NCBI GenBank assembly: GCA_031277945.1
Contig: JAITLK010000001.1
Span: 124,001-188,000 of the forward strand
Direction of reading: 5' to 3'
Source of the DNA: Microbacterium sp.
Lineage (GTDB): Bacteria > Actinomycetota > Actinomycetes > Actinomycetales > Microbacteriaceae
DNA length: 64,000 bases
Below are positions 52,732 to 61,126 of this stretch, piece by piece. How positions within the stretch are numbered: position 1 is the first letter of the stretch; every line of letters starts with the position of its first letter. The notes under the pieces are model-generated. The model was not told the origin of the DNA, searched no databases, and worked only from the letters and a program-made list of their open reading frames with translations. The translations under genes and the position numbers were made by a program.

Positions 52732-53487
52732 ATGGTACTGGCACGAAAAACCGATCTCGGCGACCTCGCCGCCGAGATCGAGCGCCTGCAGGGCCGCATC
52801 GACACGATGCAGCGGCGCCGTGCCGACACTGCCCTGGTGCCCGTCTCCGAGGAGCTGTCCTCCTTGTTTCCCGGAGGCGGTCTTGCACCCGGTTCCGTCT
52901 ACGCCGTCGACTCCTCCACCAGCCTGCTGCTGGCACTGCTGAGCGAAGCGTCTCGCGCAGGATCCTGGTGCGCGGTCCTCGGCATCCCCGCGCTCGGCAC
53001 GGAGGCGGCGTCCGCCTATGGCGTCGCCCTGGATCATCTCGCCCTCATCCCGCACCCCGGGGAGCGCTGGATGTCGGTCGCCGCCGCCGTCTCCGAGGTC
53101 ATGCCACTGATCGTCGTCCGCCCCCCGACCCGCCCCCGCGACGCTGAGGTCGCGCGATTGAGCGCACGTCTGCGAGACCGTGGCAGCGTTCTGGTGATCG
53201 ACGGCGATTGGTCGGGTGCAGATGTGACGCTGCGCCTGGGCGATCCGCATTGGGAAGGACTCGGCACCGGGTATGGCCTGCTGCGGTCACGCACCGTCAC
53301 GGTTACCGCACGAGGACGCCGCTCCTTCGGAACCCGACGATCCCGCGTCCAGCTTCCCGGACCGACGGGAGCCCTGCTCGCTCCGCCGGCGCCTGCTCCC
53401 GTTCCGTTCACCCCCTCCGTCACCGGATGGGACGAGCTCGCCACCCGCCGCGATGAACGCACGCTCGCCTCTGCGGGGGCACGATGA
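52732..53487 (+). CDS. imuA': ImuA'-like protein of the mutagenic translesion system
   Basis: 251 residues, recognised mainly by operon position and RecA/SulA-like layout. An N-terminal helix (AAEIERLQGRIDTMQRR) is followed by a RecA-like core (SSLFPGGGLAPGSVYAVDSS). The Walker A Gly-Lys-Thr is lost, as expected for ImuA'. The C-terminus is Pro/Arg-rich. In mycobacteria ImuA' works with ImuB and DnaE2 in damage-induced mutagenesis. The stop overlaps the imuB ATG (ATGA). Confidence 0.85.
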   Translation: MVLARKTDLGDLAAEIERLQGRIDTMQRRRADTALVPVSEELSSLFPGGGLAPGSVYAVDSSTSLLLALLSEASRAGSWCAVLGIPALGTEAASAYGVALDHLALIPHPGERWMSVAAAVSEVMPLIVVRPPTRPRDAEVARLSARLRDRGSVLVIDGDWSGADVTLRLGDPHWEGLGTGYGLLRSRTVTVTARGRRSFGTRRSRVQLPGPTGALLAPPAPAPVPFTPSVTGWDELATRRDERTLASAGAR

Positions 53488-55034
53488 GCACGCCCGTACG
53501 CACTCTGGTGCTGTGGTTTCCGGACTGGCCGGTCACGGCGTACTCGCTGAGCCTGCCACAGCCCTGGGATCCCGCCTCCCCCGTGGCGATCATCCGCGCC
53601 AACACGGTCATCGCATGCTCCGCATCCGCTCGCGCGGAAGGAGTACGACGAGGAAGCCGACGCCGCGACGCGCAGGCCGCCTACCCATCGGTCCATCTCG
53701 TCGCCGACGACCCGGATCGCGATGCACGGTTCTTTCAGCCGTTCATCGCCGCCGTCGAAGAGCTCTCCCCCGGCGTCCAGCTGCTGCGCCCCGGTCTGTG
53801 CGCGTTGCGGGCCCGTGGCCCGGCCCGCTACTACGGCGGTGAGGACGAGGCCGCTCGTGTTCTGCTGCGCATGCTTTCCCAGCATGGTGCACCGGGAGTG
53901 CGTGCCGGGGTGGCGGACGGCCCTTTCACCGCCGAGCATGCGGCGCGGGCAGCAGCCGCGGACGATGTCCGCATCGTCGCGCCGGGAGATTCCGCCGAGT
54001 TCTTGTCGCCCATTCCGGTGACAGCACTGGACGATCCCCCGCTGGCCGATTTCCTGGCCCGTCTCGGAGTGCGCACTCTGGGCGAGTTCGCCGCACTCGA
54101 TCCCGCCCGCGTCCACGATCGCCTCTCCGAAGCCGGAGCTCGCATGCAGACGCTGGCGGCCGGAGCCGACTCGCGACCGGTGACCAGTCGTACCCCGCCA
54201 CCGAAGCTGACCCGTGAGGTCTCCTTCGAGCCGCCTCTGGAACAGGCGGATCAGGTCGCATTCGCGGTGCGCACCACGGCGGACGCGGTCATCCGGGCCC
54301 TGGCCGAGGTGTCGCTGGTGTGTACCGAGCTGCGCATCGAACTGCACGATGATCGTGGCCACATCGCAGAGCGCATCTGGCTGCATCCTTCCTGCTTCGA
54401 TGCCAGCGGGATCGTGGATCGTGTCCGGTGGCAGTTGCAGAGCTCGTGGGAGACGTCCGAACCGCTGCTGGCGGGGGGCGTCTGCCGGGTCATGCTCATC
54501 CCCGAGTCCGTGGACGATGCGGCGCACCATCAACCGGGATTGTTCGGCCAGGGCACCGATGCCCGCCTGCACCATGCCCTCTCCCGCGTGCAGGGGATCC
54601 TCGGTCATGAGGGAGTGCTGGTCGCGGCTGCGTCCGGTGGCCGATTGCTCACCGATCGGCAGTCCCTCATCCCGTGGGGAGATCGTGCCGTTCTCACACG
54701 GGATCCACACCGCCCGTGGCCCGGGCGAATGCCGGACCCGCTGCCGACGACGGTCTTTCGTGAGCATCGTGCCGTCCGTGTGGTGGGCCACGACGGGGAG
54801 CAGATCGAGGTGGACGAGCGTGGTGCGTTGAGCGCAGAACCCGTGATGCTCTTCCACGACGGCTCATCGCGTCCCGTGGAGGGGTGGGCCGGCCCCTGGG
54901 CGCTGCGCGAACGGGAGTGGGATGCCGAGAACGCCGTCCGCGCTCACCGCCTGCAGCTGCTGTGTGCGGACGAATCCGCGTGGCTCGTGCTGCGAGACGA
55001 GTCCGGCTGGCGCGTGGAAGGCAGGTATGACTGA
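53484..55034 (+). CDS. imuB: ImuB, Y-family polymerase-like protein
   Basis: 516 residues with a Y-family polymerase fold that lacks the catalytic acids: the place of the usual D-x-D motif reads LVLWFPDWPVTAYS. Finger, thumb and little-finger regions follow (TLGEFAALDPARVHDRL near 190). The C-terminus has RDPHRPWPGRMPDPLPTTVF and a tail ending WRVEGRYD. ImuB is a hub that binds the beta clamp, ImuA' and DnaE2 rather than a polymerase. The stop overlaps the dnaE2 start (TGATG). Confidence 0.94.
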   Translation: MSTPVRTLVLWFPDWPVTAYSLSLPQPWDPASPVAIIRANTVIACSASARAEGVRRGSRRRDAQAAYPSVHLVADDPDRDARFFQPFIAAVEELSPGVQLLRPGLCALRARGPARYYGGEDEAARVLLRMLSQHGAPGVRAGVADGPFTAEHAARAAAADDVRIVAPGDSAEFLSPIPVTALDDPPLADFLARLGVRTLGEFAALDPARVHDRLSEAGARMQTLAAGADSRPVTSRTPPPKLTREVSFEPPLEQADQVAFAVRTTADAVIRALAEVSLVCTELRIELHDDRGHIAERIWLHPSCFDASGIVDRVRWQLQSSWETSEPLLAGGVCRVMLIPESVDDAAHHQPGLFGQGTDARLHHALSRVQGILGHEGVLVAAASGGRLLTDRQSLIPWGDRAVLTRDPHRPWPGRMPDPLPTTVFREHRAVRVVGHDGEQIEVDERGALSAEPVMLFHDGSSRPVEGWAGPWALREREWDAENAVRAHRLQLLCADESAWLVLRDESGWRVEGRYD

Positions 55035-58000
55035 TGGGATTCTCCAACCCGCCGATCTCCTGGTCGAAGCTGGAGAAGGTGCTGAGTGGCACTCGGGAGA
55101 CTCCGGTACCGGCCGGCGCTGATGGCGGAGACAGCCCCGCGTGGAGCAGACATCGCGGCGCCTACTCGCCGCCACCCGTGGTGCGCCCGGAGGACGCGCT
55201 GCCGTATGCCGAGCTGCACGCTCACTCCTCATTCTCCTTTCTGGACGGCGCCTCTTCCCCGGAAGAGCTCGTCGAAGAAGCGGAACGGCTCGGGCTCCAT
55301 GCCCTCGCCCTCACCGACCACGACGGCTTCTACGGCATCGTCCGCTTCGCCGAGGCAGCGGAGGCGACGGGCATCAGCACGGTGTTCGGTGCGGAGCTCT
55401 CCCTCGGGCTGCCGGGTCCGCAGAACGGACAGGCTGACCCATCGGGAGCGCACCTGCTCGTCCTGGCTCGCGGCGAAGAGGGATATCACCGGCTCGCGGG
55501 AGCCATCACGCGAGCGCAGCTGCGCGGCGGGGAGAAGGGCCGCCCGCTGTACGATCTCGACGAGCTCGGCGACCAATCCGGGGGCGAGTGGGCTGTGCTC
55601 ACCGGATGCCGCAAAGGCCTCGTCCGACAGGCGCTGGAGGGGCCCGACTCTCCGCTGCTCGGCCGGTTGCTCGGAAAGGCCTACACCGGCGATCCGGGTA
55701 CCGCGGGAGCGTCGGCTGCACTGGAGCGGCTGTCCGCACTGTTCGGGCACGACAACGTGCACGTGGAGCTCACCGATCACGGTGAGCCGGAAGACACGGT
55801 GCGCAACGATGCTCTCGCCGCGCTGGCGGCTCGGCACCGTCTCCCCACCCTCGCCAGCAACAACGTCCACTACGCCCGCCCCCAGCAGTCGCACCTCGCC
55901 TCCGCCGTCGCCGCGGTGCGCGCGAACCGGAGCATGGACGACCTCGACGGCTGGCTTCCAGCACACGGCGGAGCGCATCTGCGTTCCGGGGCGGAGATGC
56001 ACCTGCGTTTCGCGCGCTATCCGGGAGCGGTGGCGCGCACGGTGACCCTCGCCGACGAACTCGCTTTCCCCCTGCGTCGCGCCCGTCCGGCACTTCCGAA
56101 GCAGGATGTTCCGGAGGGGCACACCCCCATGACCTACCTTCGCAAGCTGGTGCATGATGCAGTGCCTCGGAAGTACCCGCATGCCGATGCCGCGGTCATC
56201 CGGCGCATCGACGACGAGCTGGCCGTCATCGAGCAGAAGGACTTCCCGGGGTACTTCCTCATCGTGTACGGCATCGTGAAAGAAGCACGTGCCCGCGGCA
56301 TCCTCTGTCAGGGACGCGGATCGGCAGCGAACAGCGCCGTCTGCTATCTGCTGGACATCACCGCCGTCGATGCGATCCAGTACGACCTGCCCTTCGCCCG
56401 ATTCCTCTCCTCCCTCCGTGACGAGGAGCCCGACATCGACGTGGACTTCGACTCCGATCGTCGCGAGGAGATCATCCAGTGGGTCTACGGCGAGTACGGT
56501 CGCGAGCGCGCCGCGCAGGTGGCCAACGTGATCCAGTACCGCCCGAAGAACGCGGTGCGTGACATGGCTCGGGCGCTGGGGTTCTCCCCCGGCCAGCAGG
56601 ATGCCTGGTCCCGCCAGATCGAGCGATGGGGTGCCGATCTGTCCAGTGAGCAGAACCACGACATCCCCGATCAGGTGGTCGAGTACGCCACCGAGCTGCT
56701 CAAGGCTCCACGCCATCTGGGCATTCACTCGGGCGGGATGGTGCTGACGGACCGCCCTGTCGGGGAGGTCGTTCCCGTCGAGCATGCGCGCATGGCGAAT
56801 CGCACCGTGATCCAGTGGGACAAGGACGACGCGGCCTGGATGGGGCTGGTGAAGTTCGACCTGCTGGGGCTGGGGATGCTGGCGGCGCTGCAGCACTGCT
56901 TCGACCTCATCCAGCAGTCCACGGGCGAGGTCTGGAAACTGGAGACCATTCCCAAGGAGGAGCCCGCGGTCTTCGACATGCTGTGCCGCGCTGATTCCAT
57001 CGGCGTGTTCCAGGTGGAGTCGCGAGCGCAGATGGGGCTGCTGCCGCGCCTGCAGCCGCGGCGGTTCTACGATCTCGTCATCCAGATCGCCCTGATCCGT
57101 CCCGGCCCGATTCAGGGTGGTGCCGTGCACCCGTTCGTGCGGCGCAAGATGAAGCAGGAGAAGATCACCTACCCGCACCCCAAGCTCGAATCCGTGCTGG
57201 AGCGGACCCTCGGTATTCCGGTCTTCCAGGAGCAGCTCATGCAGATGGCGATGGCCATCGGCAACTGCACCGGCGAGGACGCCGATCTGCTGCGGCGCGC
57301 GATGGGATCCAAACGCGGGCTGGAGCGCATCGATTCGCTGAAGGAGAAGCTCTACGCCGGTATGCGGAAGAACAACCTCAGCGATGAGGCGGCGGATGCC
57401 ATCTACGCACAGATCCAGGCGTTCTCGAACTTCGGCTTCGCGGAGTCCCACTCGATTTCGTTCGCCCTGCTGGTCTATGCCAGTTCCTGGATCAAGCTGC
57501 ACTATCCGGCCGCTTTCCTGGCGGGGCTCCTGCGCTCTCAGCCGATGGGCTTCTACTCGTCCGCGTCTCTCGTGGCCGATGCCCGCCATCACGGGGTGCA
57601 GGTGCTCCGCCCCCATCTGGAGTTGTCCGGCGCCACCGATGGGGTCGAGCTGATCGGCGATGACCCCTCCGCCACCGGACTCGACTCCTGCCTGGACACC
57701 GCCCAGCCCCCGGTGGGGCTGTTCGATCGCGAAGCACCGGATCGATCCGCCGCCCATCGCCGGGATGGAGGGTGGGCGGTGCGGCTGGGTCTGGCCGGGG
57801 TGAAGGGCGTCGGCACACCCACTGCCCGCCGCATCGTGGCGGAGCGTCAGGCCCGCGGGAGGTTCGCCGATCTGCACGATCTGGTGCGCCGCACCGGCAT
57901 CACCGCGGTTCAGGTGGAGGCGCTCGCCACCGCCGGTGCCTTCGAGCATCTCGGTATGAGCAGACGCGAGGCGCTGTGGCAGGCGGGCGCCGCAGCGGCG

Positions 58001-58477
58001 GATCGCCCGGAGTACCTCCCCGGAACGGCGATCGCGGTGCAGCCGCCCCTGTTCGCCGATCCTTCCGCGTACGAGACCCTGGCCGCCGATCTCTGGGCCA
58101 CCGGCGTCTCCACGGACGATCATCCGATGACGCACTTCCGCTCGGTCCTGAACGATCGCGGTGTGCTGCGTTCCTCACAGCTGCGCACGCATGAGACCGG
58201 CCGTCGTGTGCTGGTGGCCGGTCTGGTGACGCACCGGCAACGCCCCGCGACCGCCTCCGGCATCACGTTCCTGAACCTGGAGGACGAGGACGGCCTGGTG
58301 AACGTGATCTGTTCGCAGGGTGTGTGGAATCGCCATCGCCGCGTGGTGCGCGACTCCCCCGCCCTCATCATCCGCGGCATGCTGGAGCGTTCACCCGAGG
58401 GCGTGACGAACATCCTCGCCGACGATTTCGAAGATCTGAGAGTGGGCGTCTCCCATGCCTCGCGTGACTTCCGCTGA
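55034..58477 (+). CDS. dnaE2: Error-prone DNA polymerase DnaE2
   Basis: Damage-inducible translesion polymerase of the C family, 1147 residues. The N-terminal PHP domain has AELHAHSSFSFLDGASSPEE (about 58-77) and the core has CQGRGSAANSAVCY (about 427). The catalytic acids are in EPDIDVDFDSDRREE (about 465), and the C-terminal part has an HhH region and an OB fold (LVAGLVTHRQRP, about 1060). Shorter than DnaE1 at the C-terminus, as usual. Last gene of the imuA'-imuB-dnaE2 operon. Confidence 0.97.
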   Translation: MGFSNPPISWSKLEKVLSGTRETPVPAGADGGDSPAWSRHRGAYSPPPVVRPEDALPYAELHAHSSFSFLDGASSPEELVEEAERLGLHALALTDHDGFYGIVRFAEAAEATGISTVFGAELSLGLPGPQNGQADPSGAHLLVLARGEEGYHRLAGAITRAQLRGGEKGRPLYDLDELGDQSGGEWAVLTGCRKGLVRQALEGPDSPLLGRLLGKAYTGDPGTAGASAALERLSALFGHDNVHVELTDHGEPEDTVRNDALAALAARHRLPTLASNNVHYARPQQSHLASAVAAVRANRSMDDLDGWLPAHGGAHLRSGAEMHLRFARYPGAVARTVTLADELAFPLRRARPALPKQDVPEGHTPMTYLRKLVHDAVPRKYPHADAAVIRRIDDELAVIEQKDFPGYFLIVYGIVKEARARGILCQGRGSAANSAVCYLLDITAVDAIQYDLPFARFLSSLRDEEPDIDVDFDSDRREEIIQWVYGEYGRERAAQVANVIQYRPKNAVRDMARALGFSPGQQDAWSRQIERWGADLSSEQNHDIPDQVVEYATELLKAPRHLGIHSGGMVLTDRPVGEVVPVEHARMANRTVIQWDKDDAAWMGLVKFDLLGLGMLAALQHCFDLIQQSTGEVWKLETIPKEEPAVFDMLCRADSIGVFQVESRAQMGLLPRLQPRRFYDLVIQIALIRPGPIQGGAVHPFVRRKMKQEKITYPHPKLESVLERTLGIPVFQEQLMQMAMAIGNCTGEDADLLRRAMGSKRGLERIDSLKEKLYAGMRKNNLSDEAADAIYAQIQAFSNFGFAESHSISFALLVYASSWIKLHYPAAFLAGLLRSQPMGFYSSASLVADARHHGVQVLRPHLELSGATDGVELIGDDPSATGLDSCLDTAQPPVGLFDREAPDRSAAHRRDGGWAVRLGLAGVKGVGTPTARRIVAERQARGRFADLHDLVRRTGITAVQVEALATAGAFEHLGMSRREALWQAGAAAADRPEYLPGTAIAVQPPLFADPSAYETLAADLWATGVSTDDHPMTHFRSVLNDRGVLRSSQLRTHETGRRVLVAGLVTHRQRPATASGITFLNLEDEDGLVNVICSQGVWNRHRRVVRDSPALIIRGMLERSPEGVTNILADDFEDLRVGVSHASRDFR

Positions 58478-58522
58478 TCAGCCGGCGTCTCTGGTTGCAG
58501 ACACCACGACAGAGCACACCCG

Positions 58523-58597
58523 GGCCACACGCACTCCCACACTCGCACACACCCCGGCCACACCCACTCCCACACTCGCACACACCCCGGCCATACA
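58523..58597. repeat. 33-base tandem repeat after dnaE2
   Basis: Units start with GGCCACAC at 58523 and GGCCACACC at 58556, with a partial third at 58589: period 33 bases. The units are C/A-rich (CACTCCCACACTCGCACAC). It lies in the 239-base gap between dnaE2 and the convergent dehydrogenase gene. No gene is supported here. Confidence 0.75.
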
Positions 58598-58617
58598 CAT
58601 CGCAGCAGCACGTCGAA

Positions 58618-58656
58618 GGGCCCGGACGAGTCTCATCAGAAAACTCGCCCGGGCCC
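58618..58656. terminator. Terminator hairpin between dnaE2 and the convergent dehydrogenase gene
   Basis: GGGCCCGGACGAGT (58618-58631) pairs with 58643-58656 with one mismatch around an 11-base AT-richer loop. It lies between two convergent genes and can serve both. Confidence 0.65.
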
Positions 58657-58716
58657 GGGACACGACGGCCGTGGAGCCGGCCCGACGTCACCGCCGAGCG
58701 TGACTCCGGCGCGTGG

Positions 58717-59574
58717 TCACTTGCCGTAGGAGTAGAAGCCTTCGCCGGTGGCGATGCCCAGCTTCCCCTTGTCGATGTAGTTCTCCTTCAGCCAAGCGGC
58801 GATCTGCTGAGCCTTCTCATCGCCGTGGCTGGAGATGTTGTACGGCGTGGTCAGCCCGATCACATCGAGGATCTGGAACGGGCCCATCGGCGCTCCGGTC
58901 GCGATCCGCCACACCTTGTCCACGTCGGCGGGCTCCGCGTAGCCGAACGCGGCCAGTTCCATGCCTGCGTCCAGGAACGGCACCAGCAGGGAGTTCAGCA
59001 CGTAGCCGGCCTTCTCCTTGCGGATCGGGATCGGCACCATGCCGATCTCGGCAGCGAACTCGACCACGCGGTCGAACACCGCCGGGTCGGTGTCGGGCGT
59101 CGACATGACCTCGCCGGTGTTGAACTTCCACACCTGGTTCGCGAAGTGCAGCGCGAGGAAACGGTCGGGGCGACCGGTGAAGTCCTTGATGTCGCTGGGA
59201 AGCAACGTGGACGAGTTGGTGGCGAAGATGGTCTTCTCCGGTGCCAGCTCACCGAGCTTGCGGTAGGTGTCCTGCTTGATGGACAGCACTTCCGGCACCG
59301 CTTCGATCACGAGGTCCGCGTCGGCGACCGCGGCGGCGAGGTCTGCACTCAACACGATGCCGTCACGCGTGGAGTCGGCCTTGTCGGCTCCGCCTTCGAC
59401 GTCGGTGCGATAGATCTCAGCGAGCTTGGCGAAGCGCTCCCGCGCGGCGGTGAGAGCGGCCTCGTCGATGTCGTACGCGGTCACCTCGAAGCCGTGGAAG
59501 GCCGTCTGGAAGGCGATCTGCGAGCCGAGCACGCCGGTGCCGAGCACGGTCACCTTGCGGATGTCACTGGTCAT
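58717..59574 (-). CDS. 3-hydroxyacyl-CoA dehydrogenase family protein
   Basis: NAD-dependent oxidation of 3-hydroxyacyl-CoA, likely 3-hydroxybutyryl-CoA. 285 residues. The NAD loop is VTVLGTGVLGSQIAFQ (about 8-23). Catalytic features are FATNSSTLLPS and RFLALHFANQVW (about 138, catalytic His), and the C-terminal domain has ATGAPMGPFQILDVIGL. The ATG at 59574 has AGGAAAGGAC upstream. It lies 16 bases after the TetR gene, so the two probably form one transcript. Confidence 0.95.
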   Translation of the reverse strand: MTSDIRKVTVLGTGVLGSQIAFQTAFHGFEVTAYDIDEAALTAARERFAKLAEIYRTDVEGGADKADSTRDGIVLSADLAAAVADADLVIEAVPEVLSIKQDTYRKLGELAPEKTIFATNSSTLLPSDIKDFTGRPDRFLALHFANQVWKFNTGEVMSTPDTDPAVFDRVVEFAAEIGMVPIPIRKEKAGYVLNSLLVPFLDAGMELAAFGYAEPADVDKVWRIATGAPMGPFQILDVIGLTTPYNISSHGDEKAQQIAAWLKENYIDKGKLGIATGEGFYSYGK

Positions 59575-59590
59575 GTCTATGTCCTTTCCT

Positions 59591-60166
59591 CTACGCGGTT
59601 GCGCCGCGCACGATCTGCTGGATCTGAAGCCGGACCGAGCGGGTTCGCTCGACCGGAGTGAGAGACGCGCTCACGAGCGCGAGGTGGAGCACGGCGAACA
59701 CCGAACGAGCTGCCAGTTGCGCCGCTGTGTCGTCGACGGACAGGAGCGCAGCGACCGCTTCCTCAAGCCGGACGATCACCGCGATCCCCTCCTGGCGATG
59801 AGGCTCGTCCACACCACCGAAAAGGAGTTCGCGCTGATAGGCCATCGTGTTCTCGGCGTTGCGCTCGGCGAGTGCGAGCACCGGCTCGACAAGTGCGAAC
59901 ACCGCCTCTGCGGGGTCGGCGACTGTACGAGCCCGAGCGATGCCGTCATCCACCGCCGCTGCGAAGGCGTCGTTCTCCACCATGAGGATGAGCTCCCCCT
60001 TCGTGGCGGCGTACCGGAACAGCGTGCCCGCGGCCACGTCGGCACGCTCGGAGATCTGCTGCGTCGTCACCCCGGAGAACCCGTGTTCGGCAAACAGGTC
60101 ACGAGCGGCCGCGAGAATGCGGTCCCGCTTGTCCTGCTTGTTGCGATCTCGTCGCCCGGTCATCAT
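59591..60166 (-). CDS. TetR/AcrR family transcriptional regulator
   Basis: 191 residues. N-terminal helix-turn-helix (about 10-58: RDRILAAARDLFAEHGFSGV, then ERADVAAGTLFRYAATKGEL). The Ala/Glu-rich C-terminal ligand domain is 120 residues. It is divergent from an ABC exporter operon and upstream of the 3-hydroxyacyl-CoA dehydrogenase gene, with a 28-base palindrome in the intergenic gap. It probably controls both transcripts. Confidence 0.94.
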   Translation of the reverse strand: MMTGRRDRNKQDKRDRILAAARDLFAEHGFSGVTTQQISERADVAAGTLFRYAATKGELILMVENDAFAAAVDDGIARARTVADPAEAVFALVEPVLALAERNAENTMAYQRELLFGGVDEPHRQEGIAVIVRLEEAVAALLSVDDTAAQLAARSVFAVLHLALVSASLTPVERTRSVRLQIQQIVRGATA

Positions 60167-60172
60167 TACTCC

Positions 60173-60200
60173 TGAGTTTGCTCATTTATGAGTGTACTCA
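60173..60200. promoter_or_regulatory. 28-base palindromic operator of the TetR/ABC divergon
   Basis: TGAGT-N3-CTCAT-TT-ATGAG-N3-ACTCA: two nested inverted pairs centred on TT. It begins seven bases from the tetR start codon, the usual place for autorepression. Confidence 0.75.
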
Positions 60201-60292
60201 CTTTTTTGGATGATGGGGTGTCATGCGTGAGGATGACCGGAATCAGCCCGCGGGCCGACGCGTCCGCACCGCAGATTGCGGAGGCTGGAGGC

Positions 60293-61126
60293 ATGAACTC
60301 GATCATCCGCGCAGACAACCTCGTGAAGACGTACGGCGCCACCACCGCCCTGGCAGGCGTCAGCCTCGCCGTGAGCCCCGGCGAATCGGTGGCGATCATG
60401 GGCGCGTCCGGGTCCGGGAAGACCACCCTGCTGCACACCCTCGCCGGCGTGATCACCCCGGATTCCGGCTCTGTGCTGCTGAGCACCGGCGGCGGAACGC
60501 AGGATGTCGCACGCATGAGCGACAACGAGCGCTCTCGGCTGCGCCGGGAATCCTTCGGCTTCGTGTTCCAGCAGGGCCTGCTCCTGCCGGAACTCACCGC
60601 ACTGGAGAACGTCGCTCTCTCGGCGATGCTCACCGGCGCCTCGCGCACGGACGCAGAGGCGCGAGCACGGACGTGGCTCTCGCAGCTCGGCCTCGGCGGT
60701 ATGGAGGATCGTCGCATCGGCCAGCTCTCCGGCGGTCAAGCACAGCGCGTTGCCATTGCGCGTGCCCAGGTCACCGGGGCTCCCGTGGTGTTCGCCGATG
60801 AACCGACGGGTGCGCTGGACTCTCGCACGTCATCCGACGTGATGACAGCACTCATCACGGCAACGGCCGGTCAGGGACGCACGCTCATCGTCGTGACGCA
60901 CGATCGCACCGTGGCGACACGCTGCAGTCGCATCATCGAGATGCGCGATGGTCGCATCTCCGGCGCCTGGGCTGCTCCACAGGCGTATGAGGCACCAGCA
61001 GCCTCAGCCCGGACGAGCGCAGCCCCGCATGTCTCCCCTGCCACGGCGACCGCCGCATCCCACCCGGATGCCCTCCTCGCTGCCGTCGCCATGCCCACCT
61101 CCGCGCGATCGGGGCAGGCACGATGA
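60293..61126 (+). CDS. ABC transporter ATP-binding protein (MacB/LolD type)
   Basis: 277 residues from the ATG at 60293 (MNSIIRADNLVKTYG), preceded by GCGGAGG; an in-frame ATG at 60236 or GTG at 60188 would add a non-conserved leader. Walker A GASGSGKTTLL (about 42), Q-loop FVFQQGLLLPEL, signature LSGGQAQRVAIARA (about 147), Walker B VVFADEPTGALD and the His switch VVTHD are all complete. About 55 C-terminal residues are Ala/Pro/Ser-rich and non-conserved. It couples to the permease that overlaps its stop (ATGA). Confidence 0.95.
   Translation: MNSIIRADNLVKTYGATTALAGVSLAVSPGESVAIMGASGSGKTTLLHTLAGVITPDSGSVLLSTGGGTQDVARMSDNERSRLRRESFGFVFQQGLLLPELTALENVALSAMLTGASRTDAEARARTWLSQLGLGGMEDRRIGQLSGGQAQRVAIARAQVTGAPVVFADEPTGALDSRTSSDVMTALITATAGQGRTLIVVTHDRTVATRCSRIIEMRDGRISGAWAAPQAYEAPAASARTSAAPHVSPATATAASHPDALLAAVAMPTSARSGQAR

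Noticed and set aside
55229..58135. A 968-codon open frame antisense to dnaE2
   Set aside because: Same cause: antisense of a long GC-rich gene; the plus strand encodes a complete polymerase.
58120..58611. Cys/Trp repeat protein on the minus strand
   Set aside because: It translates the 33-base repeat and the dnaE2 antisense; no start signal or terminator supports it.
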